A program made the position numbers and the translations under genes. The notes beneath the pieces are model-generated. The model was not told the DNA's origin. It did not search any database and was given only the letters and a program-made list of their open reading frames with translations. Positions 34,064 to 41,676 of a stretch of DNA of 64,000 nt are shown piece after piece. Source of the DNA: Herbidospora galbida (lineage in GTDB: Bacteria; Actinomycetota; Actinomycetes; Streptosporangiales; Streptosporangiaceae); assembly GCF_005233835.1 (NCBI RefSeq), contig NZ_SZQA01000025.1, positions 1 to 64,000 of the forward strand, written 5' to 3'. How positions within the stretch are numbered: position 1 is the stretch's first letter; each line of letters opens with the position of its first letter.

Positions 34064-35314
34064 CTACTGCGCCGGAAGTGCCGCACGCAGCGCCGCGACG
34101 GCGGCGGTCTCCGCGCGGTGGATGGTCGCCAGTCGCTCACCCAGCGCCGGGAAGAATCCGGGCTCCGGCGGCGTCGCCTCCGCCTTCAGCGCCCACAGTT
34201 CCGCCGCCGCCGACTCCGCGTCGGCCGCTCCGGCGGAACCCTCGGCCACGGCGGCCCGGACGGCCGCGGTGAGTTCGCGCAGCCGCCGGTTCTCCGTCTC
34301 CGGCAGCGCCGTCTCGGCGAAGTCGTGCCACAGGCCGTGGATGCGCCGGAACTCGGCCGCGAGGTCGCGCAGCGGCAGGCCGAGCAGGTCGGCCGCCTCG
34401 TCGAGGCCGTCGGCGAACAGGTCGCGGTGGTTGCCGCCGTCGGTGCCGACCGGCTCGACGGCCTCCCAGATCGACAGCATCGCGCCGGCCAGCCCGCGCC
34501 CATCGGCGAACACCTTCGGCCAGCCCTTGGCCGCCGACCCGTCGACGACGGTCCGGCTCCACTTGCGCCAGGCCGGCAGCGAGAACGAGTCGGACGACCC
34601 GCTGAGGTGCTCGGCGCAGTCGCGGAGCCCTTCCAGCACCGCCTCCTCCAGCCGGAGCGGGCCGGGCGTGAGGGCGTGCAGCATGTTCTTGTACGACCCC
34701 ACCCGCCCCCGGGCCGCGTCGAGCCGGGCCCGGTCGACGCGCAGCGGCGCGAGGTTGCGGTCGTCGACCCAGACCCCGTCGCCGTCCTCCCGGTAGACCA
34801 CGACCGGATGCCCGCCGTGGCCGTCGAGGACGGCCGGGGCGTGCCAGTAGCCGATGTGGTAGAGATCGGGCAGCACCACGCACGCCCGCCCCGCCGCGAG
34901 CTCGGCCGACAGCCGCGCCGACGCGCCCTTGGCCCCGCCGGTGGTGTGGACGTCGAACGGCACCCCGAGCCGGGTCAGCGTGGTGTCCATCCACTTCTGC
35001 GGATACTGCCAGCGGTTGCGGAACCCCAGCACGACGGTGGCCGACTGGTCGCGCTTGAACTCCCAGAGGATGTAGCCCGCGCCGAGCCCTCCTCCGGCGA
35101 GGTAGACGAGCGGCTCGCTGACGGGGAACCCGCCGTTGCGCAGGACGTTGGCCACCGCCGCCGAGGCGGAGTGACGGCCGCCGTGGAGGGTCCAGCCGTG
35201 GTTCGTCTGCGGCCCCGCCGCGCCCGCGACGTGCATGCGGGCGGTGGTGTAGCTCTCGCCCGTCTTGGCCATGCGCGCCCGGATGCGCGCCTTCAGCTGC
35301 TTCTTGCCGGTCAT
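34064..35314 (-). CDS. BtrH N-terminal-domain / DUF4872-like protein
   Basis: A 416-residue protein. The first 30 residues (KKQLKARIRARMAKTGESYT) form a basic segment seen at the start of several actinobacterial proteins. Residues about 35-200 resemble the BtrH N-terminal, C39-peptidase-like fold (LHGGRHSASAAVANVL, VYLAGGGLGAGYILWEF, GGHPVVVYREDGDGVWVDDR). The expected catalytic Cys after the His is Ser here. The remainder is helical (DUF4872-like). BtrH is an acyltransferase in butirosin synthesis, but most relatives have no known role. ATG 35314 is chosen for GGAG 5 bp upstream. Confidence 0.65.
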   Translation of the reverse strand: MTGKKQLKARIRARMAKTGESYTTARMHVAGAAGPQTNHGWTLHGGRHSASAAVANVLRNGGFPVSEPLVYLAGGGLGAGYILWEFKRDQSATVVLGFRNRWQYPQKWMDTTLTRLGVPFDVHTTGGAKGASARLSAELAAGRACVVLPDLYHIGYWHAPAVLDGHGGHPVVVYREDGDGVWVDDRNLAPLRVDRARLDAARGRVGSYKNMLHALTPGPLRLEEAVLEGLRDCAEHLSGSSDSFSLPAWRKWSRTVVDGSAAKGWPKVFADGRGLAGAMLSIWEAVEPVGTDGGNHRDLFADGLDEAADLLGLPLRDLAAEFRRIHGLWHDFAETALPETENRRLRELTAAVRAAVAEGSAGAADAESAAAELWALKAEATPPEPGFFPALGERLATIHRAETAAVAALRAALPAQ

Positions 35315-35503
35315 GACGACTCCATCGCGGCACACGCGAACGCCCGGTCCACGCCCGCGGTGTTCGGTTCGGCCGCATCGGTTGTCGCCGTGTCGGACCA
35401 GCCGCGCTCCAGAGGCGATGAGGTCCCCTTTGCCTCCGCGTGCGACGGGCCGCGTGGAGACCCGCTGAAGGAGGTTGGGCGGTGGAGCCCGCCACCGCCG
35501 AAC

Positions 35504-36130
35504 CTACACCTTCGGGATGTCGACCGCGATCTCGTCGCCCAGCCGGTATCCGGCGGCCAGGTCGAGCCGGTCGCCGCTCCAGAAGCGCCCCGGGTCGTAC
35601 CAGTTGGCCGCCTTGCGGTTGGTCAGCAGGCCCATCGCCTCGTAGGTCACCGCCACCACCTCGGCGCAGTAGGCCGACTCCAGGGCCATGTCGCGCGCGC
35701 GCCGCGAGGGCAGGCGGCCCTTCAGCCACCGCCCGGCCAGCCGTGCCGTGGACGGGAAGGGGGTGCCGTCGAGGCGGGCGATGGTCTTCAGGACGCCGTC
35801 TTCCATCTCGCGCGTCACGTCGGGCTGGAGCTGGCGCAGCCAGCCGCGCTGGCCGTAGCGGTTCGACCACGTCACCACGGCCTCGCGCAGGTCGTGGAGC
35901 TGCACGCCGCGCTGGCGGGTGCCCGTCCACATGTCGACCAGGGACTTGCCGAGCTCGGCGTGCCACATCAGCGGCGGCAGGTCCTCGATCACGACCGACA
36001 TGCCGACGTGGTTCACCGGGCTGTTGGTCGTCATCTGGATCGCCCGGTCGGGCACGGACCGGCCGCGGAAGACCCACACGTCTCCGGTACGGGTCTGGGT
36101 CAGCGCTTCGTCGAGGGTGATGCCGCTCAT
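35504..36130 (-). CDS. Permuted papain-like (YiiX/YaeF-type) amidase fold protein
   Basis: A 208-residue protein with the circularly permuted NlpC/P60 order: an early His in SPVNHVGMSVVI (about residue 41) and a later Cys in ESAYCAEVVAVTYEAMGLL. GDVWVFRGRS at the start matches the fold's first strand. Such proteins hydrolyse or transfer amide or lipid acyl groups. The substrate is unknown. The next gene downstream on the same strand, 190 bp on, is the BtrH-like gene, another papain-related fold. Confidence 0.65.
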   Translation of the reverse strand: MSGITLDEALTQTRTGDVWVFRGRSVPDRAIQMTTNSPVNHVGMSVVIEDLPPLMWHAELGKSLVDMWTGTRQRGVQLHDLREAVVTWSNRYGQRGWLRQLQPDVTREMEDGVLKTIARLDGTPFPSTARLAGRWLKGRLPSRRARDMALESAYCAEVVAVTYEAMGLLTNRKAANWYDPGRFWSGDRLDLAAGYRLGDEIAVDIPKV

Positions 36131-36147
36131 ATCGGTAACCTAAGCAC
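36131..36147. promoter_or_regulatory. Symmetric divergent -10 element for two leaderless genes
   Basis: Only 17 bp separate the divergent start codons of the YiiX-like gene (36130) and the 50-aa gene (36148). The centre reads TAACCTA: TAACCT on the plus strand and TAGGTT on the minus strand are both plausible -10 boxes, each about 6 nt from an ATG. No Shine-Dalgarno sequence fits either side, so both transcripts are probably leaderless. Confidence 0.5.
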
Positions 36148-36300
36148 ATGCGCTGGTGGAAAATCCTGGGCCTGGCCGCCTTCGCCGGGGTCGCGGCGAG
36201 CGGAGTCATCGCGGTGCGCGCCGAGCGCCGCCGCCGGGCCTACACCCCCGAGGAGATCCGCGACCGGCTCCGCGAACGGACGGCCGAGATCTCCTCGTAG
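36148..36300 (+). CDS. Small single-span membrane protein (50 aa)
   Basis: A 50-residue ORF starting MRWWKILGLAAFAGVAASGV, one transmembrane helix followed by a basic RAERRRRAY segment and a charged tail ending in TAEISS. Codon third positions are almost all G or C, supporting real coding. Similar tiny membrane proteins occur in actinobacteria without known function. It ends 10 bp before the convergent speE stop. Confidence 0.7.
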   Translation: MRWWKILGLAAFAGVAASGVIAVRAERRRRAYTPEEIRDRLRERTAEISS

Positions 36301-36309
36301 GGCGCTCTG

Positions 36310-37167
36310 CTAGTTCCGCACCGATCGGGGCGGCACGGTGTTGCCGGTCAGCGCCGCGTCGTCGATCGAGACGGGGCGGTAGGGCAGGCGGGCCAGCCGT
36401 TCGCGCATGAAGCCCACCGGGTCGGCCAGGTCGTCGGCGCGGGCGCTGACGAACGCCCACTCGTGCTCGTCGGAGCCGTAGTAGACGACCGACGGGAACG
36501 CCCGGGTGAAACGGTCCCAGGAGCGGCGCAGCGTGTCGTTGCGCCACATCGTCATGCACCCGGCCTGCGTTGACACCACTCCCCCAGGTGCCAATGCCTT
36601 GCGGCACATCTCCAGGAACGCCGTTCCGTAGAGGCGGTCGTGCTGCGCGTCGCCCTCGGGGCTCTCGTCGGGCAGGTCGACCACGATGACGTCGTAGCCG
36701 GCGGCCGACTCGAGGAAGGCGTAGCCGTCTTCGTAGCGCATCCTGATCGGGCCGGCGCCCCGCTCGGCGGCGGTGAGCTCGGTGACGGTGTAGCCGTAGG
36801 GCAGGTGGTCGGCGCAGATCCGGACCGCCCGCCGGTCGATGTCGACGTGGTCGACGGCCTGGGCGCCCGCCGCGACCAGGATCTGGCAGGCCACCCCCTC
36901 GCTCGACCCGATGACCAGGCAGCGGTCGAGCCGGTCGGCGAGCAGCGCCGGGGGGATGACCAGGGCCTCGTGGTAGACGAGCTGGCTGAACTCGGTCGAC
37001 TGGCGCTCGCCGCCGCAGAACAGGCTCGCGCCCTGCTCTGTGACGGCGACCAGGACGTCTTGGAACGGGGTCGTCTCCTCGTGGAGCACGGCGTCGACCC
37101 GCCACAGGCGGCGCATGCCGCGGGTCGTCGGCTCGTCGATCCACAGGTGACCGTCGTGTTCGATCAA
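36310..37167 (-). CDS. speE: Spermidine synthase-like aminopropyltransferase
   Basis: A 285-residue protein with a small N-terminal beta domain and a Rossmann methyltransferase-like core (CLVIGSSEGVACQILVAAG, DHVDIDRRAVRICADHLPYG, YDVIVVDLPDESPEGDAQHD). It transfers the aminopropyl group of decarboxylated SAM to putrescine in known members. The TTG start at 37167 has GGAGG 7 bp upstream and overlaps the speD stop by 4 bp. Last gene of a three-gene polyamine operon. Confidence 0.85.
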   Translation of the reverse strand: MIEHDGHLWIDEPTTRGMRRLWRVDAVLHEETTPFQDVLVAVTEQGASLFCGGERQSTEFSQLVYHEALVIPPALLADRLDRCLVIGSSEGVACQILVAAGAQAVDHVDIDRRAVRICADHLPYGYTVTELTAAERGAGPIRMRYEDGYAFLESAAGYDVIVVDLPDESPEGDAQHDRLYGTAFLEMCRKALAPGGVVSTQAGCMTMWRNDTLRRSWDRFTRAFPSVVYYGSDEHEWAFVSARADDLADPVGFMRERLARLPYRPVSIDDAALTGNTVPPRSVRN

Positions 37168-37544
37168 AGTGTCGCCTCCACTCGCTGACCGCCTCTGCCG
37201 ATGATCCTCGTCGTCACCCGGCCCGGTGTCAGCTCCGCGGCGAGCACGCTCACGGCCTTGCGGGGGTCGGCGCGGTCGCCGCAGGTGAAGACGTCGACGA
37301 ACGCGGCGCGGTGCTGGGGGTAGGTGTGCAGCGAGGCGTGCGACTCGGCCAGCAGGGTCAGGACGGTGACCCCCTGGGGGACGAACCGGTGGGAGACGAC
37401 CTCCATGACGGTCGCCCCGGCCTCCTTCATGGCCCTGGGCAGCAGGGTGCGCAGGAGTGATTCGTCGTCGAGGAGCGCCGGGTCGGCGTCCTCGAACTCG
37501 ACGATGACGTGGATGCCGCTGAACCGGCCGATCTGCGCGGTCAT
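37164..37544 (-). CDS. speD: S-adenosylmethionine decarboxylase proenzyme
   Basis: A 126-residue class 1B AdoMet decarboxylase. The autocleavage site is AESHASLHTYPQ (Glu67-Ser68, Ser68 becoming the pyruvoyl group), with the catalytic His73 and Cys88 (VDVFTCGD) in place. It supplies decarboxylated SAM to SpeE. It overlaps both neighbours, with a TGATG junction to the decarboxylase and TTGA to speE. Confidence 0.95.
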   Translation of the reverse strand: MTAQIGRFSGIHVIVEFEDADPALLDDESLLRTLLPRAMKEAGATVMEVVSHRFVPQGVTVLTLLAESHASLHTYPQHRAAFVDVFTCGDRADPRKAVSVLAAELTPGRVTTRIIGRGGQRVEATL

Positions 37545-38731
37545 CAGCCCGGCACGCAGAAGGTCGGCAGCGCGGGCAGGCCGTTGACCGCCGCGCAGGA
37601 GTAGCTGGAGGTGTACGCCCCGGCGTCCATGACCTCGATGGGGTCGCCGGGGGCGAGCGAGAGCGGCATGGCGTAGTCGGTGTGCTTGTAGAGCACGTCG
37701 TCGCCGTCGCTGGTCGGCCCGGCCAGCACGACGGGCCCTTCGGGGCCGAACCCGGCGGGGGCGTGGATGCGGTAGGCGATGGTGTCGTTCTCGGTCTCGA
37801 CCAGGCCGTTGTAGCGGCCGACGTCGAGGAACACCCAGCGGCGCGGGTCGGCGGGGACGCCGCCGCGGACCGCCACGACCTCGGCGCGGATCATGCCAGA
37901 CGGGCCGACGAGGGATCGGCCCGGCTCGATGACCAGTCGCGGACGGTCGCGGGGTTCGAAGTGGCGGGCGAGCGACAGGTCGATCGCGCGGGCGAACTCG
38001 TCGGGGGTGGCCGACCGCTCGCGGTAGGAGATCGGGAACCCGCCGCCGATGTCGATGACCGGCAGCCGCACGCCCTCGGGTTCGAGCATCTGGGCGATCT
38101 TCGCGGCGGCGGCGATGCCGGCGTCCCAGGCCGCCAGGTTGCGCTGCTGCGAGCCGACGTGGAACGTGACACCCTGGGGCCGCAGACCGCGGTCGGCGGC
38201 TTCCGCGAGCATCTCTGGTGCCGCCTCCTCGGGGCAGCCGAACTTGGCCCCGAACGGCATCGCGGCGGCCGGCGGGGTCACCTGGATGCGACAGAAGACC
38301 TTCGACCCGGGCGCCTCGACGATGATGTTGCGCAGGTCGCCGGGGTTGTCGAAGGCGAAGGTGCGCACTCCGCGCTCGTAGGCGGCGGCCACGTCGGAGC
38401 GCTTCTTCACCGGGTTGCTGAACGACAGCCGGGACGCGGGCACCCCGCGCGCCAGGCAGAGCTCGATCTCGGCGAGGCTGGCGACGTCGAAGCCGGCGCC
38501 TAACCGGGCGAGCGTGGTGATGACCCCGGGTGCGGCGTTGGCCTTGACCGCGTAGAGGATCTCGGCGCCGATGAACGCGTGGCTCATGGTCCGGTAGGTC
38601 GACTCGAGGGTCGGCAGATCGATGAGCAGGCAGGGACTGGGCGTCTCGTGACGGTCGGCGAAGGCGCGCAACCGCACTGCGGCCCCCTCCATCGCGCCCT
38701 CGACACGTCGAGTGAGAGTCAGGTCTGGCAC
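37544..38731 (-). CDS. Fold-type III PLP decarboxylase (ornithine/lysine decarboxylase-like)
   Basis: A 395-residue alanine-racemase-fold decarboxylase. The PLP lysine is in ILYAVKANAAPGV (Lys63); it also shows VTFHVGSQQ, VIDIGGGFPISY, LVIEPGRSLV and a C-terminal GPTSDGDDVLYK. The catalytic Cys of ornithine decarboxylases (GPTCDS) is Ser341 here. Position at the head of a speD-speE operon makes putrescine or cadaverine formation the expected role. GTG start with a close GGGGGAG. A 32-bp inverted repeat lies 11 bp upstream. Confidence 0.85.
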   Translation of the reverse strand: MPDLTLTRRVEGAMEGAAVRLRAFADRHETPSPCLLIDLPTLESTYRTMSHAFIGAEILYAVKANAAPGVITTLARLGAGFDVASLAEIELCLARGVPASRLSFSNPVKKRSDVAAAYERGVRTFAFDNPGDLRNIIVEAPGSKVFCRIQVTPPAAAMPFGAKFGCPEEAAPEMLAEAADRGLRPQGVTFHVGSQQRNLAAWDAGIAAAAKIAQMLEPEGVRLPVIDIGGGFPISYRERSATPDEFARAIDLSLARHFEPRDRPRLVIEPGRSLVGPSGMIRAEVVAVRGGVPADPRRWVFLDVGRYNGLVETENDTIAYRIHAPAGFGPEGPVVLAGPTSDGDDVLYKHTDYAMPLSLAPGDPIEVMDAGAYTSSYSCAAVNGLPALPTFCVPG

Positions 38732-38741
38732 GGCTCCCCCT

Positions 38742-38773
38742 TACTTTCCGTGGTATATCGCCCACCGAAAGTA
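38742..38773. promoter_or_regulatory. Inverted repeat upstream of the polyamine operon
   Basis: TACTTTCCGTGG (38742-38753) and CCACCGAAAGTA (38762-38773) match at 11 of 12 positions around an 8-bp AT-rich centre, directly upstream of the decarboxylase gene. Likely an operator; the binding protein is unknown. The remaining gap to 38943 is comparatively AT-rich with no gene. Confidence 0.55.
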
Positions 38774-38943
38774 GTCACAGAGGAACCCTGATGACCATAA
38801 CCTGAAGGTGACACGGACCTTACTTAGCCAATTGATAGAGCCCACGGGTTTTAACTGTGTGACGGGAAGGGCAGAAGAGAAGATTCCCGTCCTCCCAAAT
38901 GCCGAAATTTCACCAATCGTGGCACGTTGCTCTCAGCACGTAA

Positions 38944-40653
38944 CTAGAGATCCAGGACGAGGCTCTCCCGCACCGGCACCGAGCAGCAGATGAGGACGTC
39001 GCCCACCGCCGGCGGCTCCAGCGGTTCGGTCCGGTAGCGGACGTCACCGGCCAGCAGCCCGGTCACGCACGTGTGGCACACCCCCGTCCGGCACGACCAC
39101 CGCACCGGCACGTCGCACGCCTCGGCGAGTTCGAGGAGACTGCCGTACTCCTCGCCCCACCGCACGGTCAGCCCGCTGCGCGCGAAGGTGACCTCCGGCC
39201 CGGTCCCCTGCGACGCCGGCGGGTGCGGCCGGACGTGCCTGGCCCCCACCACACCGGGGTTGACAGCCGCCAGCGTCCCGAACAGTTCGGTGTGCACCCG
39301 GCCGGCCGGGAGCCCGGCGCCGGCCAGCGCGTCGGACATGGCGCTCATGAAACCGGTGGGTCCGCATATATAGGCGTCGGTGTCGGCCGGGAGCCCGAGT
39401 TCAGCCAGGCCGGCGGCGGTCGGGCGGCCGATCTCGGCGTGCGGCGGCAGCGGTTCGCCGGCTTTCTGGGCGGTGAGGAACACCTTCTGATGGGCGCCGG
39501 GGATGCGGTCGAGCAGCGCGCGTACCTCGTCGGCGAACACCTGCGTCCTGACAGTACGTGTAACGTGCAGCCACCAGACGCCCCGTTCGGCGCCCGTCTC
39601 GGCCAGCGCGTGGAGCATCGCCAGCACGGGGGTGATGCCGATCCCGGCCGAGATCAACGCGACCGGCGACGAGCCGTCGGCCATGGTGAACTCGCCCCGG
39701 GGCGCGGCCACCTCCAGCGAGTCGCCCTCGGCGACCCGGGAGTGCAGGTATCCACTGACCTCGCCGCCGGGCTCGTGCTTGACCGTGATCCGATAGCCGG
39801 ACGATCCAAGTGACAGCGAGTAGCTGCGGACCGACCCGTCGGGCACCCGTACCGTCAGGTACTGGCCCGGCAGGGCCACGGGCAGGGCCGAGCCGTCGGC
39901 GGGCGCGAGATAGAAGGAGACGGTGTCCTCGGTCTCCCGGCGCACCCGCGTGACGGCCAGCGGCCGGAACCCCGGCCAGGCCGGCTGCGCGACGGTCCGG
40001 GCGGCGAGCAGGTCGCGGAACGAGCCCTGCCAGCCGGGGCTCAGCGCCGGATTGTCCAGCGCCGCCCGCAGCCGCGCGGGGTCGCGCCGGCCGGGGAGGT
40101 AGAGCAGCCCGTCGGCCTCGGTGACCGAGACCTCCCCCGCGCCGACCGACAGCCGCTCGATGTCGTCTCCGGCCTCCACGACGCCCTCGGTGATCACCCG
40201 GAGGTAGAACCCGGGCCGCCGGTGCCCGACGAGCAGCGAGGCCATCTCGGGCACGCCCATCCGCATCCCCACCCGGAAACAGGTGACCCGGGGCTGGGTG
40301 ACCTCGAAGACGGCCGTGCCGATCCGGTAGCGGTCGCCGATGTTCACCTCGTCGTCGGGCAGCCCGTCGACGGTGAAGTTCTCGCCGAACTGGCCGTGGA
40401 CGAAGTCGTCGCGCCCGAAGTGACGGCTCCAGTAGGCGTAGGAGTCGATCTGGTAGACCAGCACGGCGCGCTGCTCGCCGCCGTGCCCCGCGAGGTCACC
40501 CTGCCCGTCGCCGTCGACGTTGAGCCGCCGCACCCGCCGCGGCCCCCGGACGCTGCTCTTCCAGATGCCCGTGTGGACGGTGCGTCCCTCCCAGGGCACG
40601 TCCTTGGGCAGGCCCACGTTCACCGACAGCAGCTTTCCGACAATCTCCCCCAT
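38944..40653 (-). CDS. MOSC domain - ferredoxin reductase - [2Fe-2S] fusion oxidoreductase
   Basis: A 569-residue three-part protein. Residues 1-200 are a YiiM-like MOSC domain (molybdenum cofactor/sulfur carrier) with its Cys in QPRVTCFRVGMRM and a 3-alpha segment. Residues about 230-470 are an FAD/NAD(P) reductase (RSYSLSL, ISAGIGITPVLAML, YICGPTGFMSAM). The C-terminus is a plant-type [2Fe-2S] domain (CRTGVCHTC plus a later ICC). It probably passes electrons from NAD(P)H to a molybdenum-dependent or N-oxide-reducing reaction, as in the YiiM/mARC group (inference). ATG 40653 begins the MOSC homology; the upstream pirin ends at 40673. Confidence 0.88.
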   Translation of the reverse strand: MGEIVGKLLSVNVGLPKDVPWEGRTVHTGIWKSSVRGPRRVRRLNVDGDGQGDLAGHGGEQRAVLVYQIDSYAYWSRHFGRDDFVHGQFGENFTVDGLPDDEVNIGDRYRIGTAVFEVTQPRVTCFRVGMRMGVPEMASLLVGHRRPGFYLRVITEGVVEAGDDIERLSVGAGEVSVTEADGLLYLPGRRDPARLRAALDNPALSPGWQGSFRDLLAARTVAQPAWPGFRPLAVTRVRRETEDTVSFYLAPADGSALPVALPGQYLTVRVPDGSVRSYSLSLGSSGYRITVKHEPGGEVSGYLHSRVAEGDSLEVAAPRGEFTMADGSSPVALISAGIGITPVLAMLHALAETGAERGVWWLHVTRTVRTQVFADEVRALLDRIPGAHQKVFLTAQKAGEPLPPHAEIGRPTAAGLAELGLPADTDAYICGPTGFMSAMSDALAGAGLPAGRVHTELFGTLAAVNPGVVGARHVRPHPPASQGTGPEVTFARSGLTVRWGEEYGSLLELAEACDVPVRWSCRTGVCHTCVTGLLAGDVRYRTEPLEPPAVGDVLICCSVPVRESLVLDL

Positions 40654-40672
40654 ATGGGTGGACCTACCCAGC

Positions 40673-41596
40673 TCAGCGCACACGCCCTCGCGGCTTCAGC
40701 CGCAGAGAGGGCAGCTCGGGGGCGCGCAGGGGGTCGCCGTCGTAGCCGGGCACCGGGCCGAGGGCGCCCTCCCCCCAGGCGCGCCGGAACTCGACGATCT
40801 CGTCGTGGGAGCGTCCGACGAAGTTCCACCACATGACGATCCGCTCCTCGAAGGGCTCGCCACCGAGCAGCAGCAGGCGGGCGTCCCCGCCGAGATCCAC
40901 CGACGAGCGGCCCGCGCCCAGGTAGAGCAGCGGACCCGGCTCCAGCGTCGTCCCGGCGACCTCGGCGGTCCCCGACAGCACGAGCGCCGCGTACTCCCAG
41001 GCGGGCTTGAGCGGCAGCCGCGACGGCGCGGACACCACGATCTCGGCGCCTGCGATGGGCGTGTGCGCGGTGGCGGGCGAGGTGAGCCCGGCCAGCTCCC
41101 CCAGGAGCACGGTCACCGAGCAGCCGGGCTCGGTCAGCTCGGGCAGGTCGGGGTGGTGCTCGAAGGCGGGAGCGGTGTGCCGGGCGCTCTCGGGCAGCGC
41201 GACCCACAGCTGCGCGCCGTGCAGCCGCCCGTACTCGGACTCCTCGGAGTGGGCGATGCCCCGTCCGGCGGTCATCAGGTTGAGCTGGCCCGGCTTGATC
41301 ACCTGCTCGCTGCCGAGCGTGTCGCGGTGCAGCACCTCGCCCTCGACGAGCCAGCTGACCGTCTGCAACCCCGTGTGGGGGTGGGGCGGCACCGTCATCG
41401 CGGCCGGTTCGGGACCGTAGGCGTCGGCGAAACACCACGCCCCGACCATCCGCCGCCCGGCGGTGGGCAGCGTGCGGGTCACCTTCATCCCGCGTGTCCC
41501 GCCCAGCACGACGTCGCGGCCGGGCAGCAGCTCCGGTTCGCCCGCGCCCTCGCCGCCGCAGACGGCCTCCCGGGGGTCGCTTTCGAGGTTGCTCAT
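40673..41596 (-). CDS. Pirin-family bicupin protein
   Basis: A 307-residue pirin. The N-terminal cupin holds the metal site (PPHPHTGLQTVSWLVEGEV, HSEESEYGRLHGAQLWVALP), and a C-terminal cupin follows (GAEIVVSAPSRLPLKPAWEY). Some pirins are quercetinases or redox-responsive regulators. It lies 19 bp upstream of the MOSC/reductase gene on the same strand, so they likely form a two-gene unit. Confidence 0.92.
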   Translation of the reverse strand: MSNLESDPREAVCGGEGAGEPELLPGRDVVLGGTRGMKVTRTLPTAGRRMVGAWCFADAYGPEPAAMTVPPHPHTGLQTVSWLVEGEVLHRDTLGSEQVIKPGQLNLMTAGRGIAHSEESEYGRLHGAQLWVALPESARHTAPAFEHHPDLPELTEPGCSVTVLLGELAGLTSPATAHTPIAGAEIVVSAPSRLPLKPAWEYAALVLSGTAEVAGTTLEPGPLLYLGAGRSSVDLGGDARLLLLGGEPFEERIVMWWNFVGRSHDEIVEFRRAWGEGALGPVPGYDGDPLRAPELPSLRLKPRGRVR

Positions 41597-41637
41597 GTAC
41601 CGGAATCTACGCCGACACCCGTACGGAAGAAGACGAA

Positions 41638-41662
41638 GGCCCCGCTCGCGACGAGCGGGGCC
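41638..41662 (-). terminator. Perfect hairpin terminator after the membrane-protein gene
   Basis: GGCCCCGCTCG (41638-41648) pairs perfectly with CGAGCGGGGCC (41652-41662) around a 3-base loop. On the minus strand it is followed by a T-rich stretch (TTCGTCTTC), 14 bp past the stop codon at 41677. Confidence 0.8.
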
Positions 41663-41676
41663 ATCGGGAAAGGTGA

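Noticed and set aside
38774-38943. AT-richer gap examined for a tRNA or small RNA
   Set aside because: No cloverleaf, T-loop consensus or strong hairpin could be found by eye.
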